The notes under the pieces are model-generated. The model was not told where the DNA came from and did no database searches. It saw only the letters and a list, made by a program, of their open reading frames with translations. Both the position numbers and the translations under genes were made by a program. Positions 44,801 to 58,171 of a stretch of DNA of 64,000 nucleotides are shown here, piece after piece; the first letter of the stretch is position 1, and the number at the start of each line of letters is the position of its first letter. Location: positions 1 to 64,000 of the forward strand of contig JAAOMT010000572.1 of the NCBI GenBank assembly GCA_016748015.1, read 5' to 3'. Source of the DNA: Geosiphon pyriformis. Its lineage: Eukaryota; Glomeromycota; Glomeromycetes; Archaeosporales; Geosiphonaceae.

Positions 44801-46007
44801 AAAAGAATTATCCGACTTGGTAATATATTGCTCAGCTGTTAAATTCAAAGGATTCAATTATCATCGTGGTAATTATATTAAAATAATTGAATTTCCTTTA
44901 AATACTATAAAACCTTTATTAATTAATAATAATTGCATGGCAGAAAACTCTAGTTACTATCACATGTCCTCATTTTCTGAACGAGTCTCCTCTCGTTTGG
45001 GAAAGCTTGAAAAGGAGGCACTAATTCGGCACAACATTCGCCATTTAACACGAATATATCCTGCAGGTTTTCGTATTAACTCCTCCAATTATGAGCCTCA
45101 TCATCATTGGCAATATGGCAGCCAAATAGTAGCATTGAATTGGCAAACATTTGGTGAGAATTGATTTTAGTCCGATATTTATCAAAACTATGAGAGGGAA
45201 AACCTTAAAATTAATTTTGTATTTATAGATCTTGGTCTGCAAATAAATCAAGCAATGTTCGGGGTGAATGGCAGATGCGGTTATGTGCTTAAGCCAAAGC
45301 GTCTCAAAAATCTTGTCTTCGATATTGCCGGACCACCGATTAATAAAAAACCCAATGAAATAGAATTGAGAATTCAAGTACTTACAAGGATTATTCTGTC
45401 GCTATTTACTCTTAGTTACATAATTCGATTTATTACTTTTTATTTATGAATAGATTATATCCGCACAGCAACTCCCAAGACCTCGAGACCAAACGAAGGG
45501 TGAAATAGTGGATCCATTCGTGGAAGTGGAATTACTTGTTCCTTCTAAGGAGGTGCAAAAGCGTCGAACCAAATCGGTCAGTGATAATGGCTTTAACCCA
45601 ATATGGAAAGAAAATCTTTCCTTTCGAATTGACTGCGAAGAAGCCGAATTGGTTTTTTTGAGGTCAGATCACGTGTATCATTTTTATTCTTTTCAAGTTC
45701 ATATTGCAGTCTCTGAAACTTAGGATCATGTCTCTTCAATGAATAGGTTTGTGGTTTATGATGTAGACGTCCGAAATAATGAATTCATCGCATCATACTG
45801 TATTCCAGTAGCCAGTTTACAGCCTGGTAAAAAAATTTCCTCGGAAATCTTGTCAAAAACGCAACATGTAATTAAAGTGTTAATCATTTCATAATAGGCT
45901 ACCGGCATATCCCTCTTAACGATCAAAACGGGGATCAATTTCTCTTTACCTCCTTGTTGATTCATTCAATTTTCGATCCTCATGTATTCAATTTTGCCGA
46001 TGGTTAG
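41888..46007 (+). CDS. PLC1: phosphoinositide-specific phospholipase C (PLC-delta type)
   Basis: Hydrolyses PIP2 to diacylglycerol and IP3, Ca-dependent, at the plasma membrane. I model 14 exons: 41888-42938, 43008-43393, 43464-43634, 43722-43918, 43991-44076, 44144-44195, 44259-44493, 44569-44668, 44743-44868, 44944-45153, 45229-45377, 45454-45662, 45747-45826, 45898-46007. They give 3,162 nt and 1,053 residues with every junction GT..AG and in phase. Residues 1-310: Ser-rich extension, no domain seen. PH: about 313-420. EF-hand: [12 protein letters not shown] at 446-457, then helical EF region to about 590. X domain: SSHNTYLLG with His600, EIDCWDG (Glu630, Asp632), THGHTL (His644 or His646), SLEIHC (Glu678), LIKGK (Lys726, Lys728). 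Acidic/Lys-rich linker about 735-785. Y domain: [14 protein letters not shown] and [10 protein letters not shown]2: from about 921 ([17 protein letters not shown]). All key residues are present. Longer than many PLCs because of the extension. Confidence 0.95.
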
Positions 46008-47622
46008 GAATTTTCAGTGTTTGTTGAAATTTCGCAGGAATTTCATTCTTCACAGAAATTTGATGAATTCAGATTCGTAACAATTTTTTATTTTCTGCAT
46101 TTCGAGTGTAAGCTTTAAAATAATTACTACTTAATATTAGAAAATTACAATTTTTAAAACTTCTAACATATATAGTGTTTTATTTAAGTGTAATTCCGCT
46201 AACATTGGAATTCATCTAAATACTGTAATTTTCAATTTCTGTATATTCACATCGAATTCAAAAAAATGAATTGTCAATTTTTACATAAATTTGATTAATA
46301 TTTAAAAGAATATTATTTATTACATAATTTTAAGAAAATTAATTATTATATTAGTAATATATGGAACATGTTAGAACAAAACCAGACAAAGTAAACATTT
46401 TATTATGTAACATAAATAAGAGGTTAATATAACTGAAAAGTTAACTAATTTGATTAATAACATTTTAATAATAATAACAATAATTTGTACACAAATTGTA
46501 TATGTATTTTTATGTTAATATGAAATTAATTTACATTAAAACCAAAAATTACAGTATAATTAGAAATTTTATTATTATTATTATTATTATTCTATTACAA
46601 AGTATAATCTAATTATTAGTTTTAATACAAAATACTAAGATTTTAAAAAATCATAATTTATATATTTGGCTACATATAACTAATTATTTAAATTAGTTAA
46701 ACCTATATTACATAATATTTATAGTAATATTTAATATATTATTAGAAAAACAATAAACTACAAAATCAGTTATGTTAAAAAAATTTTTTTTTAAAATCAT
46801 AATTTTATGTAAAACAAATAACTTAATATATATAAATTTAAATTAAATTAATAAAAATCATGCAAAATAAAAATATTAATCTTGTTTTTATTATTAATTA
46901 TAATACTTATAAATAAAACAAACTATTTTTTCTATTTAATATATAATCAAGTTTTAAATAATCATACTAATTTATAATAAATATTAACAAAAAAATAACT
47001 AAAATTTACAATTTTTAATTTTTAAACTAAAACAAATCTGAAAATTTTAATAAATTCCATATATTATGTTTTAAGTACTATATTTTTTATTAAATTAATA
47101 TAAAATTTAATATTTATTAAGTTAATAAAATATTTATTAATCAAAATTAATTTATTTAAATTTTATAAAATTACAAAATTTGTTATTAAAAAACCAGATT
47201 ATTTATATTATAATGTTATTCTAAAAGTTAATACTTTTATTTTTAACTTTATATTATTAAAAAAAATAAAAATATAATTTAAAAATTCAAAAATCTTGTA
47301 TTTAAAATATACAATAATAATATAATTTGAATTATATAGTTTTTTATATTGTAATTAGCAATTAATTATATAATACTTTTATAAAATATATTTTAAAATC
47401 TGTTATTTTAGTATTAGTATATTTAAAACTTTTATACTAATTAAAATACTGTATTAATATTATGTTATTAAAATTTGTATTATTAAAAAAAATTGTTTTT
47501 TTTTTAATGTTATTAATATTATTTTGTTATTAATTCTGCTATTAATAAAATAATTTTTTTTTAAGTATTTTTTTATATTTTAAGCTATTTATATTGTTAA
47601 ATTTATAATAAATTAGCCAATT
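46008..47622. other. PLC 3' flank and AT-rich repeat R1, left part
   Basis: Up to about 46130 this could be the PLC 3' UTR. From there it is very AT-rich with almost no CpG. The stretch at about 47475-47631 aligns with 58310-58480 (TATTGTTAAATTTATAATAA and flanks), so it is the left part of repeat R1, interrupted by LINE D. No ORF of interest. Confidence 0.6.
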
Positions 47623-48278
47623 TTATGTTAAAATTAATTTTAAAAATCTTTTCTCTTGTTAATTTTCTGGCCATAATAAAAGCTAAAGATTACCAAAAAT
47701 ATAACTTTTTTTTCTCTTTTTACACTTTATTTCTATTAGTTATTTTTTTTAAAACACCTATTTTTGTTGCAATAAAACTGATAGACATATCTGTTAGTAG
47801 TTTTGGTTCTGGCTTAACTGGTTTGGAGACCTGTTTGAATGCCAAGAAAAAACATGTAAACAATATTTACTCTTATGATATGTCTTACATGAAACCAAAA
47901 AAACCTGTAGTTAGTAGTATGATTGACTTGTTAGCTGGCCTTTTAAGCTTAAAAAATGTTGGTGGCACTAGTGTCAAATCTGTGATATCCTAAAGTAGTA
48001 ATGTTAACAGCATTGCAAGTAGTATTAGTGGTCTTTTAAACATTAAAAATATGAAAACCACTGTTGCTAAAGAAATAAGCTATGCAAATTTAGATGCTTT
48101 AGCAAACAATAAGAATATAAATGAAACCACACTAAAAAAAACTTGTACTCAAATATATGTGCTAAGTTATCTTCTAAAAGTGCTTTTATTTAACAACATA
48201 AGTGATAATAAAAACATTCTAGCTCTTTTGTCTTCTAAGTTTGTTGGCTTCAATCAGCTTTTATTGATCAAATTATGT

Positions 48279-50044
48279 TGTTACAGATGATTATTTGGAA
48301 TCTTAAATCAAATAACAAACTTGTAACTTGGTGTTTAATAGCTAATATAATAAAAGTTTTGGGTAATCTGAAGGTTTTTTGGTGGAGTTCTTTGTATAAT
48401 AAACAGAGATTCAATGTTAGTATCTTAGTGTGATGTTTTTAGTTTCCTTAATTCTCAGATTGGTGTGTTTTGTTGTTTGTTACTTCCTGGAATTGCAATT
48501 CTGTTGTTACAGGTGATTATTTGGGGTTTCAAAGCAAATAACAAACCCATAACTTGATGCTTAATTGCTTCAATAATGGTTGATAATATCTGAAGATTTT
48601 GGTTGAGTCTTTTGTATAATAAACAAAAATTTGATAATAATGTTGCATTTGTTGGTGAGTTGTTTTCTCAATTTCTTTCTTTAGCTTGGTGGCTAGTTTA
48701 TTCTGGCATTTGTGTCTTTCTAGTAAGCTACCTGTTAATACATATTTAATATTATTTTTTTTTCAGGTTTTTTACCAGATTATCCATGACATCAATAATT
48801 CAGTACTTAATCCTCAATCAATTAGTAACCACAACAAAATAAAGAAAAGAAAATAAAAGAGATAAAGAAAAGATAAGAAAATAAGCCAAGATGATTGCAA
48901 GTTAGTATCCTGTCAATAGCTATAATCAAGAGCTATTGTTTCAGTGTGGTCAAGTATTGATTACTATTAACATAAAGAGTTGATAGTAAAAAGTGGATTT
49001 AAGATAGTAAATAATTATTTATTTGATATTTGTAATGTAAAAGGTTGTTTGGATTTAAATTTAAACTAAGAGGTCTGTCTTTTTTATTTCTAATACTACT
49101 ACTATATATACATAATTGAGATTTTTCAATTTTTCAATTCTTTATCTTAGGAATCTTGGAATTTCTGGAATTCTGCAATTTTTTTAAGAAGAATCCTGGA
49201 ATTTTGGAATTCTAAAATCCTGCAATTCCTCATACAAGAATCCTGAAATTCCTAAAATCCTGCAATTCTTTTAAGAAGAATCCTGGAATTCCACATTTAC
49301 TATGGCTACTTCTGATTGGCTAATTTATATGCTAATATTCTTCTTATATTTTATAAGTAATACTGTCAATTTTTTTCTCAGTATGGTGGCCAGCAATCTT
49401 TTGGTAAGTTATTCTCAAATCTAAGTATCTACTCTTATTTCTGGGTCTTTTACCAGTATTATATTCTGACATTAGTATCCTATGTGTTAATTCTTTTAAT
49501 TAATTAGTAAATTACAAAATAAAAAAAATAAAAAAAATAAAAATAAAGAAATAAACCAAAACAAGAAAAAGTTAGTATTTCATCAATAACTATAATTAAG
49601 AACTATTGTTTTAGTGTAATCAAGTATTGGGTACTATTAACATAAAGTGTTGATAGAAAAAGAAGTAATTTAGATGGTGAATAATTATTTATTGATATTT
49701 ATAATTCTAATTAAGATGTCTTGAAACTGAGAGATCTTGGTATTGATTCTAACTGAGAATTTTGTCTTTTCTGCTTCTAATGTTTTTGCTATATATACAT
49801 AATTTGGGTTTTACAAGATTGCTTATATTCTTAAGCAATGTGCTATAATTTCTTAAGCAATGCTCATATTGCTAAGCAGTGTGTTATGATTTTCTAATAT
49901 TGCTTTACATTGTTAAGCAATATGCCATAATTCTTGACAATATTCTACATTGCTGAGCAATATGCTTATGTGTTAACTACTATTCTTCTATTGATCTATC
50001 TGTTTTTCTTACTATTTTCTTGTATGCTTTTTCTATGAGTAACA
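48279..50044 (-). repeat. solo LTR inserted in LINE D ORF1
   Basis: The reverse complement runs TGTTACTCATAG (50044) to TCTGTAACA (48279), flanked by a 4-bp duplication ATGT (48275-48278 and 50045-50048). Its own length, without the second LTR nested in it, is about 904 bp. It carries the TTGCT-type U3 array at about 49825-49975 and a TATA run near 49795. No internal element sequence, hence solo. Confidence 0.92.
48505..49362 (-). repeat. second solo LTR nested in the first
   Basis: Reverse orientation, 858 bp, from TATTACTTATAAA (49362, degraded TGTTAC) to TGTAACA (48505), with a 4-bp duplication CTGT (48501-48504 and 49363-49366). The host LTR resumes right after it with TTTTTCTCAGTATGGTGGCC. 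It has the GAATTC-type U3 array at about 49145-49300 and a TATA run near 49107. Confidence 0.9.
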
Positions 50045-51519
50045 ATGTGTTTTAAAAAAACAAAACTTTGAGTTTGTTAAATTTTTTGCATAAGATATTG
50101 AGCTATCTGCTGTGCTAGACAAAACCAATAGTAATAAATTGATTACAATTAAAAAAAATTTTTATTGAATTAATGGTTTTGGGAAAGCTTCTATTCTCTT
50201 AAAATTTTTAGGAATTATTAAATTATTTTTTACTTTAGAATTTAGTTTAAATAAGACAAAAAAATTGGCAATCTGTAAAAAAATTTTGGTCAATAATGAT
50301 ATTAGGCAAGTAAACAATTATTCAGATTAGAGAGTTGTTGTCAAAAAAATTTTGGTTGATCTTTTAAAGTCAGCTATAGAATCAGTTTTTTCTAAATTTG
50401 GTAAAATTGTGTTAATTAAAATACAACTGATTGGTTTTTGGCAAAAGGCTCTAATGAAATATGAATCATTTGAAATGGCTAATTTGGTTGTAGTTAGATG
50501 GTCTGTGCTTATAAGAAAAAACTCTGTTTGTGTAATAAAAGCAGTTAGTAATAAACAAATATGAATATTTAGAGATCAACATTAAGTTTTGTTGTATACA
50601 GTTTTAGTTGGCACTACTGCTCATAATTTCTCTGATTTATTGGCTTCTTATGATGAAAAAACTTGTGTCATTGGCTGAAATCCAAGTTTGTATATGTGTA
50701 ACAGATGTGCTATAATTTGTTTTGCTGATAAAGTGTTTAAATTGGCTGTTGTTAGTTCTATGTCAGTTTTCAAAAGTGTGAATTTATGTTGAATTGGTCT
50801 TTCTTTGGCTTGTTATGCCCAATACAAACAGTTTGGTCATATTTCTAATATATGTTCAGTAAATGGGAGTTTTGATGGTCATGGTAAGTAAGTAATAACT
50901 TCTTAAGATTAAGTCTGTTTAACCAACATATATAAAAAAAAACAAGTGCTAATTGTTCATTCAGTTTCTTTTGGTGGCAAATCTTAAGCTCAAATGGTTT
51001 TATTTGCTGCTTCTTCTGGTGGTAGTTTGGAATCTGATTTTGGCTCTGGTTTTTATTCTTCTAGTAATCTGCATATCAATAAAAATTTGTCAATTGTTCA
51101 TGATAATTCATTCATTGTTAATTATTTTGTTTTTTTAAAGTGTTTTTTAGAGCTTTTGGCTGACCAGATATTAAATATTATGCATAGACTAAATAATATA
51201 GAACTGGTACTTCTGGTGTTTGTCTCTCATATTGTGTATCCAGTTGTTTTTGCTTTATTGTTATTGTTATTGAATCTGAATATAATTTTGAATGACTTAT
51301 AATTGTCTCTCCTCTTTTCAGTTTTGGTTGTAAAAGACAAGATTGTAAATTTGGGTTTAAATAGTTCAAAGATTTTTACTGCCAAAGTTAATAGTTTAAA
51401 GTTAAAATTGGTGGTTTTTGATGCTTTTGTGAACTCAATTTTGAAGAAATTGGATTTGTTGTGTGCAAACTTGGGTCTTTTAGCATGTCTTTTCTTTTAA
51501 TAACTAATCTGGTTTAGAA

Positions 51520-54500
51520 ATTTGTTACATATAATATTCAAAGTATCAATGTTTTTGCAAAACAAGAAGATATTATTTATTGATATACAAATTTAGATAA
51601 CATAGTTTCTTTTGTCATGAAAACAAAATTGAGATCTAATGTCAAACTGTGGATTATTAATAAGTTTGAAGAAATGCAAATATTCACATTTGGTTTGAAA
51701 AATGGTTTTTTTGGTGTTAGTGTAGCCATTATTATGAACAAATTTTTGCCTTATTATATGTTTAAGATTGAAGAGGTTTTTAATTAGGTTATTTTAGTAC
51801 ATTTTTTATTCAAAAATAAGTTTTCAGTTACAGTTCTGGGTTTGTATACTGATGCTTTTTCTGAAACTAGATTTGGTCAGGCATTTGAGATCAATTTTTT
51901 CATCATTAAGGCTGTTAACTTCAGCACTTTTGTGGTTTTGGGTGGAAATTTCAATAAAAACAGATCTGGAAAGAATGCAAGTTTTAAGTTTTGCTTGGGT
52001 CTAAATCTGGTCAACTTATTTAATAGAAGTCTATTGGTTAATGCTCCAACTTGGGGCAATTTAAAAAGTGCTAAAAAGGTCTTGAATTACATTTTTGTTA
52101 ATAAGAACTTATCATCAGCAGTTGCTGGTTATGGTGTTGATTCTGTGTTTTTTTTTTGATACTGATTACAAATGTGTCATGATGTTGATTGATTTAAGTG
52201 AGCTTTTGGATGTTTGCTTGAATGACTTATGCAAACAGACTAATAAAAATTATTGAAAGTTTAAAATCAAGAATGCAAATAATGCCAAATGAATGCAATT
52301 TAAAGACTGTTGTTCTGCCAAGCTTTTGGTAATAGAAGATAATTTTTCAGATGCTAAAGCTCATGATAATTTGAATGCTATATAGCTGTTATTAGAAAAA
52401 GTAATGATGGAGTTGGCTAATGAGATATTTTCTAAACTTTAGTTTAGTAAATTTTAGTGCTTGAGAAATAAACAGTCTTCTAAGTTTTTTGGATTAAAAT
52501 TGTTAATTGTCAAGATTGTTAAAAAATTGTGTTCAGGTATTTTGTTAAAAAATAGTTAAGATTAAATAGTATTAAAGCTTATATGGTTGTAAACATGGTT
52601 TGCATAAGTAGTAAGCCACCAGATATTCTTAGACACTTGTTATTAGTTTGAAAAAAGTACAGAAGATTCAAGATATATAAGTCAAAGTTGGCTGAAAAGA
52701 CATTTATAAAAAAAACAATTGAGAAGCATATAGAAAGTTTTGGTTCTAATAAAGATGACATAATTAGGAGCATTTTAGATCAACTTTTTTACAAAGTAGT
52801 TCTAGATTATTTAGTAATAGATAAGAAGTTGGTTTTGGAACTGGAGAAAATAAAGCTCAGTATAGATAGGATAACAGAGGACTGGACAAAGAAATGAGTT
52901 ATGCCTATGGCTATGCCTGGTTTTTGGACTTATCAATATGTTTTATTAGAATTATGTCAAAAATAATGCTTTTTTTGGTGTAATGAAAAAGATCTGTATA
53001 AGAAAATTGCAGTTAACAATTAATAGTTTACTTAATGGCAAGACTGTTGGCTTGTTTGGTATCTCTAATAAACTTTAGAAACATAGTAATAATAAGGTAA
53101 TAGGGTTTTTGTTGAAGTTGCTAAATACATATTTGTTTATTAGTGGCATTTTTACTTTATAAAAAAAGGTTTGGGTCTCAATAATTCCTAAATCTTATAA
53201 TTAAAGTAGGATTTTAATAAACATTTGACCTATTGCTTTGATCAAAACTGTCAAAAAAATTCTTTTTAAGATTTTATCTAATTATATTTTTGCTGTGTAT
53301 AGTGAATTTAGTGTTTTTTGGAGTAATAATTTTTTAATTTTAAAGAATACATCCATTTAGTTTTTTGTTTTTACTGTTGGATTGGTGGTTAAAAATACTT
53401 TTAAGAAAAATAGAGAACTTTAATTGGTTTTGCAGGATATGCACAAAGCTTATGACTTGGTTGGTTAATATTACTTAAGAACTAGCTTGCAAAAAATTAA
53501 GATATGTAACAGATTTATCAAATTTTTTGGCAATATATATGAGAACAGAATTAATAGAGTGATAACTAATTTTGGTTTTTTAGATGGCTATAAAATACAT
53601 GATGGTTTGAATTAGAGTGAGGTCTTTTTACTTTTTTTTTGAAGAATTTTTTATGATCTGCTCTTGTGTAAAGTTAAAAGACATGAACATTTATGTAAGT
53701 ACTAGATTAAGTTTGTAGCAAAATTTGACAGAATTGAAAATAGTGGTGGAATGTTTTTCTTTTTTGCAGCTAGTATATTTGTTAACAATACAATTTGGAT
53801 TGAAGATTGTTAAGCTTTCACTCAGTATACTTTGAACATTGCCAGTAAGTTTTTTATAATCAACAACATTTCAATCAACAATAAGAAAACAGTGGCTATT
53901 CTGATCAACCAAAGTATTAAGTTTGCTTTATTAAGTATTAGTGGTTAGCTAATTTCTATTGCCAAAAAAAGTGAAACACATAAATATTTGGATATCTTCT
54001 TGTTAACTGAGGGGTTGTTCAAGTTGAGTGTAGCCAAAGCTTATTTGGATATTTGTTTTTTTGTTAATATGGTGCTTAGAAAAGTTATTATAGATAAACA
54101 GTTTTTTTATTTGATGTCAAATTTAGTTTTGTTTTATTAATTGTGTATTGCAAATAAAATGTTATAATTAAAAAAAGTCTTAAGTTTAAAGCCTGTTTGT
54201 CTCAAAATTTTTTGAATAAAGCTTTGTATTATTTTTTTTTGTATAATTTGAAATTGTTTAAGCAGGTTTAGTCAAAAGAAAAAATGACTGCTTTGATCAC
54301 TTTTTCTAATGCTTCAAGCATTCTTAGACATTTGTTTAATCACAAGTTTTTGGATTAACAGGTTTTGAGTTGGGCTTCTTTAAATTCTTTGCAATATCCT
54401 ATCAAGTTGTGTATTAGCCCAATAAACAATTTTTTGGCTGGAATGATAAAAATATTTTTAGATATTGAGTTTTCATTGGTAAACAATTTGCCCAATGCTT

Positions 54501-56100
54501 TTTGTGGTTCTGGTTGCTTTTCAATGTTATTGATTTTGGAAGAGGCTTTGTTCTTTAGTTTTGTTTATTCTTTAAAGCATTTTGGGATTGCTTTTGGTAA
54601 TAAATTTTTGACAAAAAAGACAATATAATAAATTAAAAAACTTTTTATTGATAGAAAAGACTAAACTTTAAAGGTCTTGTGTTTTATTAATTTAAGCTTA
54701 CATTAAAATATTTGCATGATAAGGGTTCTTTGTTATGGAATTCTGTTTTGTTAGTGTGGTTTTCTGGTTTAAATATTCTGTTGTCCAAAAGATTTTTTAA
54801 TATGCAGAATGGTTTACATAAAATTTGGTCTGGCTTTTTTGAAGTCTATACAAATGGTTTGTTGAAAAGTGCTGGCTCTGCTGATATTGCTAATAAAACA
54901 GCTGTGTATTTTTCTGCTTTGAATATAAATGTTGGTATTGAAGTTTGTGATTTTTTGTCTTCTATTATGGCTGAGTTGCAGGCTATTACATTGTCTTTAG
55001 AGTGTATCCCATCTTTATGTAAAGTGGTTTTACATCTTGATAGCCAAACAGCTATTGATATATGTGTTTTTAAAATGTTATTTGTTGTGCCAGATTTCTA
55101 TAATCAATGCTGGTTAAAAAAGAGACATATTGGTAATTTAATTAAAAATAAAAATCTTACTATAAATTGGGTAAAAGTTAAGGGTTATTCTGGTATTTGT
55201 AATAATATGAAAACTGATGTTGTGGTTGGTAAGACTGTTCATTTTTTTTTCTTTGCTGATGAGAGTACAGAAACATTTTTTGGTAACTAAAAACACTCTT
55301 ATATCTAGTAATACTCATTATTTTGTTAGAGATTTATTTAAATCTGTTTGTTATGCTTATTGAAAAGCTGGCTTTAATCATAATATGGTTTCGGATGTGT
55401 TGATTAAGAATATATATTAGGGTGCTACTGTGAAGATTTGGCATTCTGACTTACATATGTTTACTGGCTTTACTAATCAGAAGTCTTCCAACTTTTATAT
55501 GTACTTAATGAAAGCTGTGCACAAATGGTTGCTGGTGGCAGTTAAAAAAAAATTGTATAATAAAAGATATCCTGATGTGCTGTGTTTACTGTATAATAAG
55601 ATGAAATTTTCAGATCATGTCTTTATTTGTGTTTAGGATGCTGATGTCCAGAAAAAGATTTTCTTTGAAGCATCTGTATAATAGATTGCTTTAGCAAATG
55701 CTTATAGCACATTTTTTTTTGCTGTTTTGAAGATGCTTTCTCACTGTTCTTTGAATGTTAGCATGTATATAGTTGTATACAAAAAATTTGTGTTGAAAGA
55801 TTGGTGTATAAAAACTTTTGAGATTTTTGATAGAAGAAAGAAAGCTATCTTTGCTGTCATTGATTTTATGAAAGTTTTAGTGAAGTTATATCATTTTATG
55901 ATCTGGCTGAGTTAGATATAGAGCTAAGTTGGAAAAAGCTGGTTTGGTTAAGAATGGCAGTCTGATATCAAACTTGTTATATTATTTAGTGTCTAAACTG
56001 TTAGATAGTATGATTAAAATACTTGGCATTATTGAGTCTTTTGCTGTTAGTTTTGATCATTACAGACCATGTCTTTTTTTTCTGGTTTGAATTGTAATGT
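51520..56100 (+). pseudogene. LINE D ORF2: endonuclease, RT, RNase H, zinc C-terminus
   Basis: Same domain order as LINE B. Endonuclease: VVLGGNFNKNRSG near 51935 (Asp of GGDFN is Asn), VLNYIFVNKNL near 52080. RT: LQDMHKAYDLVG near 53430 (motif A), IFVNNTIWIEDC near 53767 (FVDD reduced to FVNN). RNase H at 54712-55290 in a shifted frame: VYTNGLL (Asp to Asn), AELQAITLSLE, LDSQTAID (Asp kept). The C-terminus at 55430-55915 has CLLYNKMKFSDHVFIC, with the first Cys pair damaged. A TGA at 55361 lies at the same site as in LINEs B and C. Confidence 0.82.
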
Positions 56101-56257
56101 GCATATTAGTATAAATGTGTAGTATTGTTTTGTCTGGTTTGAATGGCTAGCCACATGTAGTAAGTGTATAAGTTGTATTTAATTTAAGCCACTTAATTTG
56201 GTTCTATATACTAGATAGCAGTTGGATTTTACTCAATAAACTTATTAATAAAAAAAA

Positions 56258-57710
56258 TTATGTTAATTATTTTTTATAATTTTTTTGTTATATAAGTTAA
56301 TTTTTTACAAAAATTTATTGTTTATATGTTTTTTAATAATATATAATTATTTTGCTATAAAAGTTAACTTTTTACAAAAAGTTTTAACTATAAATTATTT
56401 AATAATATAAATAAAAATTAAAAAAATTAAATTATTAACTAATTGTTGTCTTAAACTAAAATATTTTTTTTTAAAGAAAAAACTTTTTTTTATACAATTT
56501 ATTATAATATTATTTTATAATTTATTACTTTTTTTTTCTAATATTTTAATAAATTAAATATATATTTTGTTGAATTATAAGTTATTTTTGCAAGCTATTA
56601 ATTATTTTAATATATTTATTAAACTCTAAGTATTTTAACAAATTTTTAAATATTATATAATTTAAAATATTACATAAATTAATTATCATAATTTATTTAT
56701 ATTTATATTTATGTAAATTAAGTTATTTTATATCTTAAATTTCTATTAATAATATTAACCAAAATTAATAATAATATATTATAAATTTTAATATTTATAT
56801 TAAAATTTAATGTTTTTAAAATAAATAATTATTTGTTTATTATAAAAAAAATATTCAAATTTTTAATTGAATTATTTATAAAAATATTCAACTTAATAAT
56901 ATTATATATATTAAAAACTATTTATATTTGTTATTATAAAAGCTAAAAAAACTATAGATTTTATAAAATTAAATATATAATAAAGTCTAATAAAAACACA
57001 GAATATATTTTAAATTAATTATGAATTAAATTTTTAAAATCCAAGTATTTTCTTTTTTTTAAGTTTTTTAATTAATTATCTTACTATTACTATTATAAAA
57101 CTAGTTAATAAAAATTAATTTTATTTTTTTTAAAAGTTTAATCATTTTATAAAATTTTAGTTTATTTAAAACTAATAATATTAATAAGTTTAAGTTGTAA
57201 CCAAAAAAAAAATTTTATATTGTTTATAATAATACTAAATTTTTTAAGTAATCTTATTATTTTTATTAAAAAACAATTAATAAATTTTGTAATTATTATT
57301 AAAAAATATAATAACAAATTTTTTATTTTTTACTTTGTAATATAAAAGTTAACATATTGATAAACAACTAATTTTCCAATTAAATCAAAATTATTAGCAA
57401 AATTTAACACTAATATTATCTTATTTTTAGTTTTTACTAGATAGAATAGTTTAATAGCATATAATAAAAAATAATAAATAGCTTTATTCAAAAAATTTTA
57501 TTACAGTTTGACTTTTAACTTAAAATATTTTTGAATTAAAACATCTTATTTTAACAATATTTTATTATTTACAAAGTTGAATTATAAATTATAAAAATTA
57601 AACCTGTTATTAATAAATATATTATTTATTTATTTAATACAGTTTTTATAAGTTATTAAATTAATAAAACACTTGACATTTAAATTATTTTTTTTATGTT
57701 AAAAATACTT
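56258..57710 (+). repeat. AT-rich repeat R1, right part
   Basis: Continues repeat R1 beyond LINE D. The stretches 56270-56400 and 56440-56760 align with 58480-58620 and 58840-59230 (for example TATAATTATTTTGCTATAAAAG and the TATTTTAATAAATTAAA block). Beyond about 56800 the similarity is weaker. No coding potential seen; the family is unclassified. Confidence 0.6.
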
Positions 57711-57722
57711 AAACTTTTTATT

Positions 57723-58171
57723 TTTTTATTTTACAAGTGTGGTCTAATTACTGTTTGGTATACAAAAACAAACTAAGTAAATTTAACTAAATATGATTTA
57801 TATTCTTACTATATATAACTAGCTACTTGAATCAATCAAAACTATATTATATACTTATATATTTTTATACTATTACAAATACTTAAAAGCTTTTCACAAA
57901 TCAAAACTCACAGCAAACAACTTTACAACACCAAAAAAACAAATAATATTTACTAATAAACAATCAAACACATAATTAGAAAGAGCAAAAACCATCTTCA
58001 TATTACTAACTAGGCTATTTTTACTATATTTACCTTGAATTTTGCTTTAAATAACTACAGTTCACTCTGATGCTTCTTAGTTAGAAATTAAGCAAAATCA
58101 ATTACCATTAAAACAGCTCTTTTTTATTATCAAAAAAAGTAAAATCTTTGTATAAAACTGCATAAATATTG
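57723..58171 (-). mobile_element. LINE E, short 5'-truncated copy
   Basis: Flanked by a perfect 12-bp duplication AAACTTTTTATT (57711-57722 and 58172-58183). From 57735 it follows the LINE 3' UTR in reverse (CAAGTGTGGTCTAATTACTG, matching GAGTGTAGCCCAATTACTA in LINE B) and then the C-terminal coding end, strongly AT-shifted. The part beyond about 58020 is too diverged for me to align. Confidence 0.65.

Larger units (their letters stand above)
47760..51500 (+). pseudogene. LINE D ORF1, split by two nested LTRs
   Basis: First part 47760-48278 (VSSFGSGLTGLETCL, TVAKEISYANLDAL matching LINE A TVAKETSYMDLN). Second part from 50049: the RRM-like block VDLLKSAIESVFSKFGKI at 50355-50408 with GFWQKALMKYESFE, then LYTVLVGTTAHNFSDLL near 50590-50640. 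The knuckle near 50815-50860 reads YAQYKQFGHISNIC, with the first Cys pair damaged. The coiled-coil-like end KCFLELLADQILNIMHRL lies near 51140-51195. Several stops and a frameshift. Confidence 0.8.
47632..56257 (+). mobile_element. LINE D, full length but decayed, with nested LTRs
   Basis: Bracketed by a 9-bp duplication TTATGTTAA at 47623-47631 and 56258-56266, with repeat R on both sides. Without the nested LTR block (48279-50048) its length is about 6,856 bp, close to the 6,817 bp of LINE B, which supports both sets of ends. It ends with the TACTAGATAGCAGTTGG block near 56212 and an A-rich tail. The coding strand is T-rich, C-poor and CpG-poor, with many stops. ORF1 is of the LINE A subfamily. 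Confidence 0.87.
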
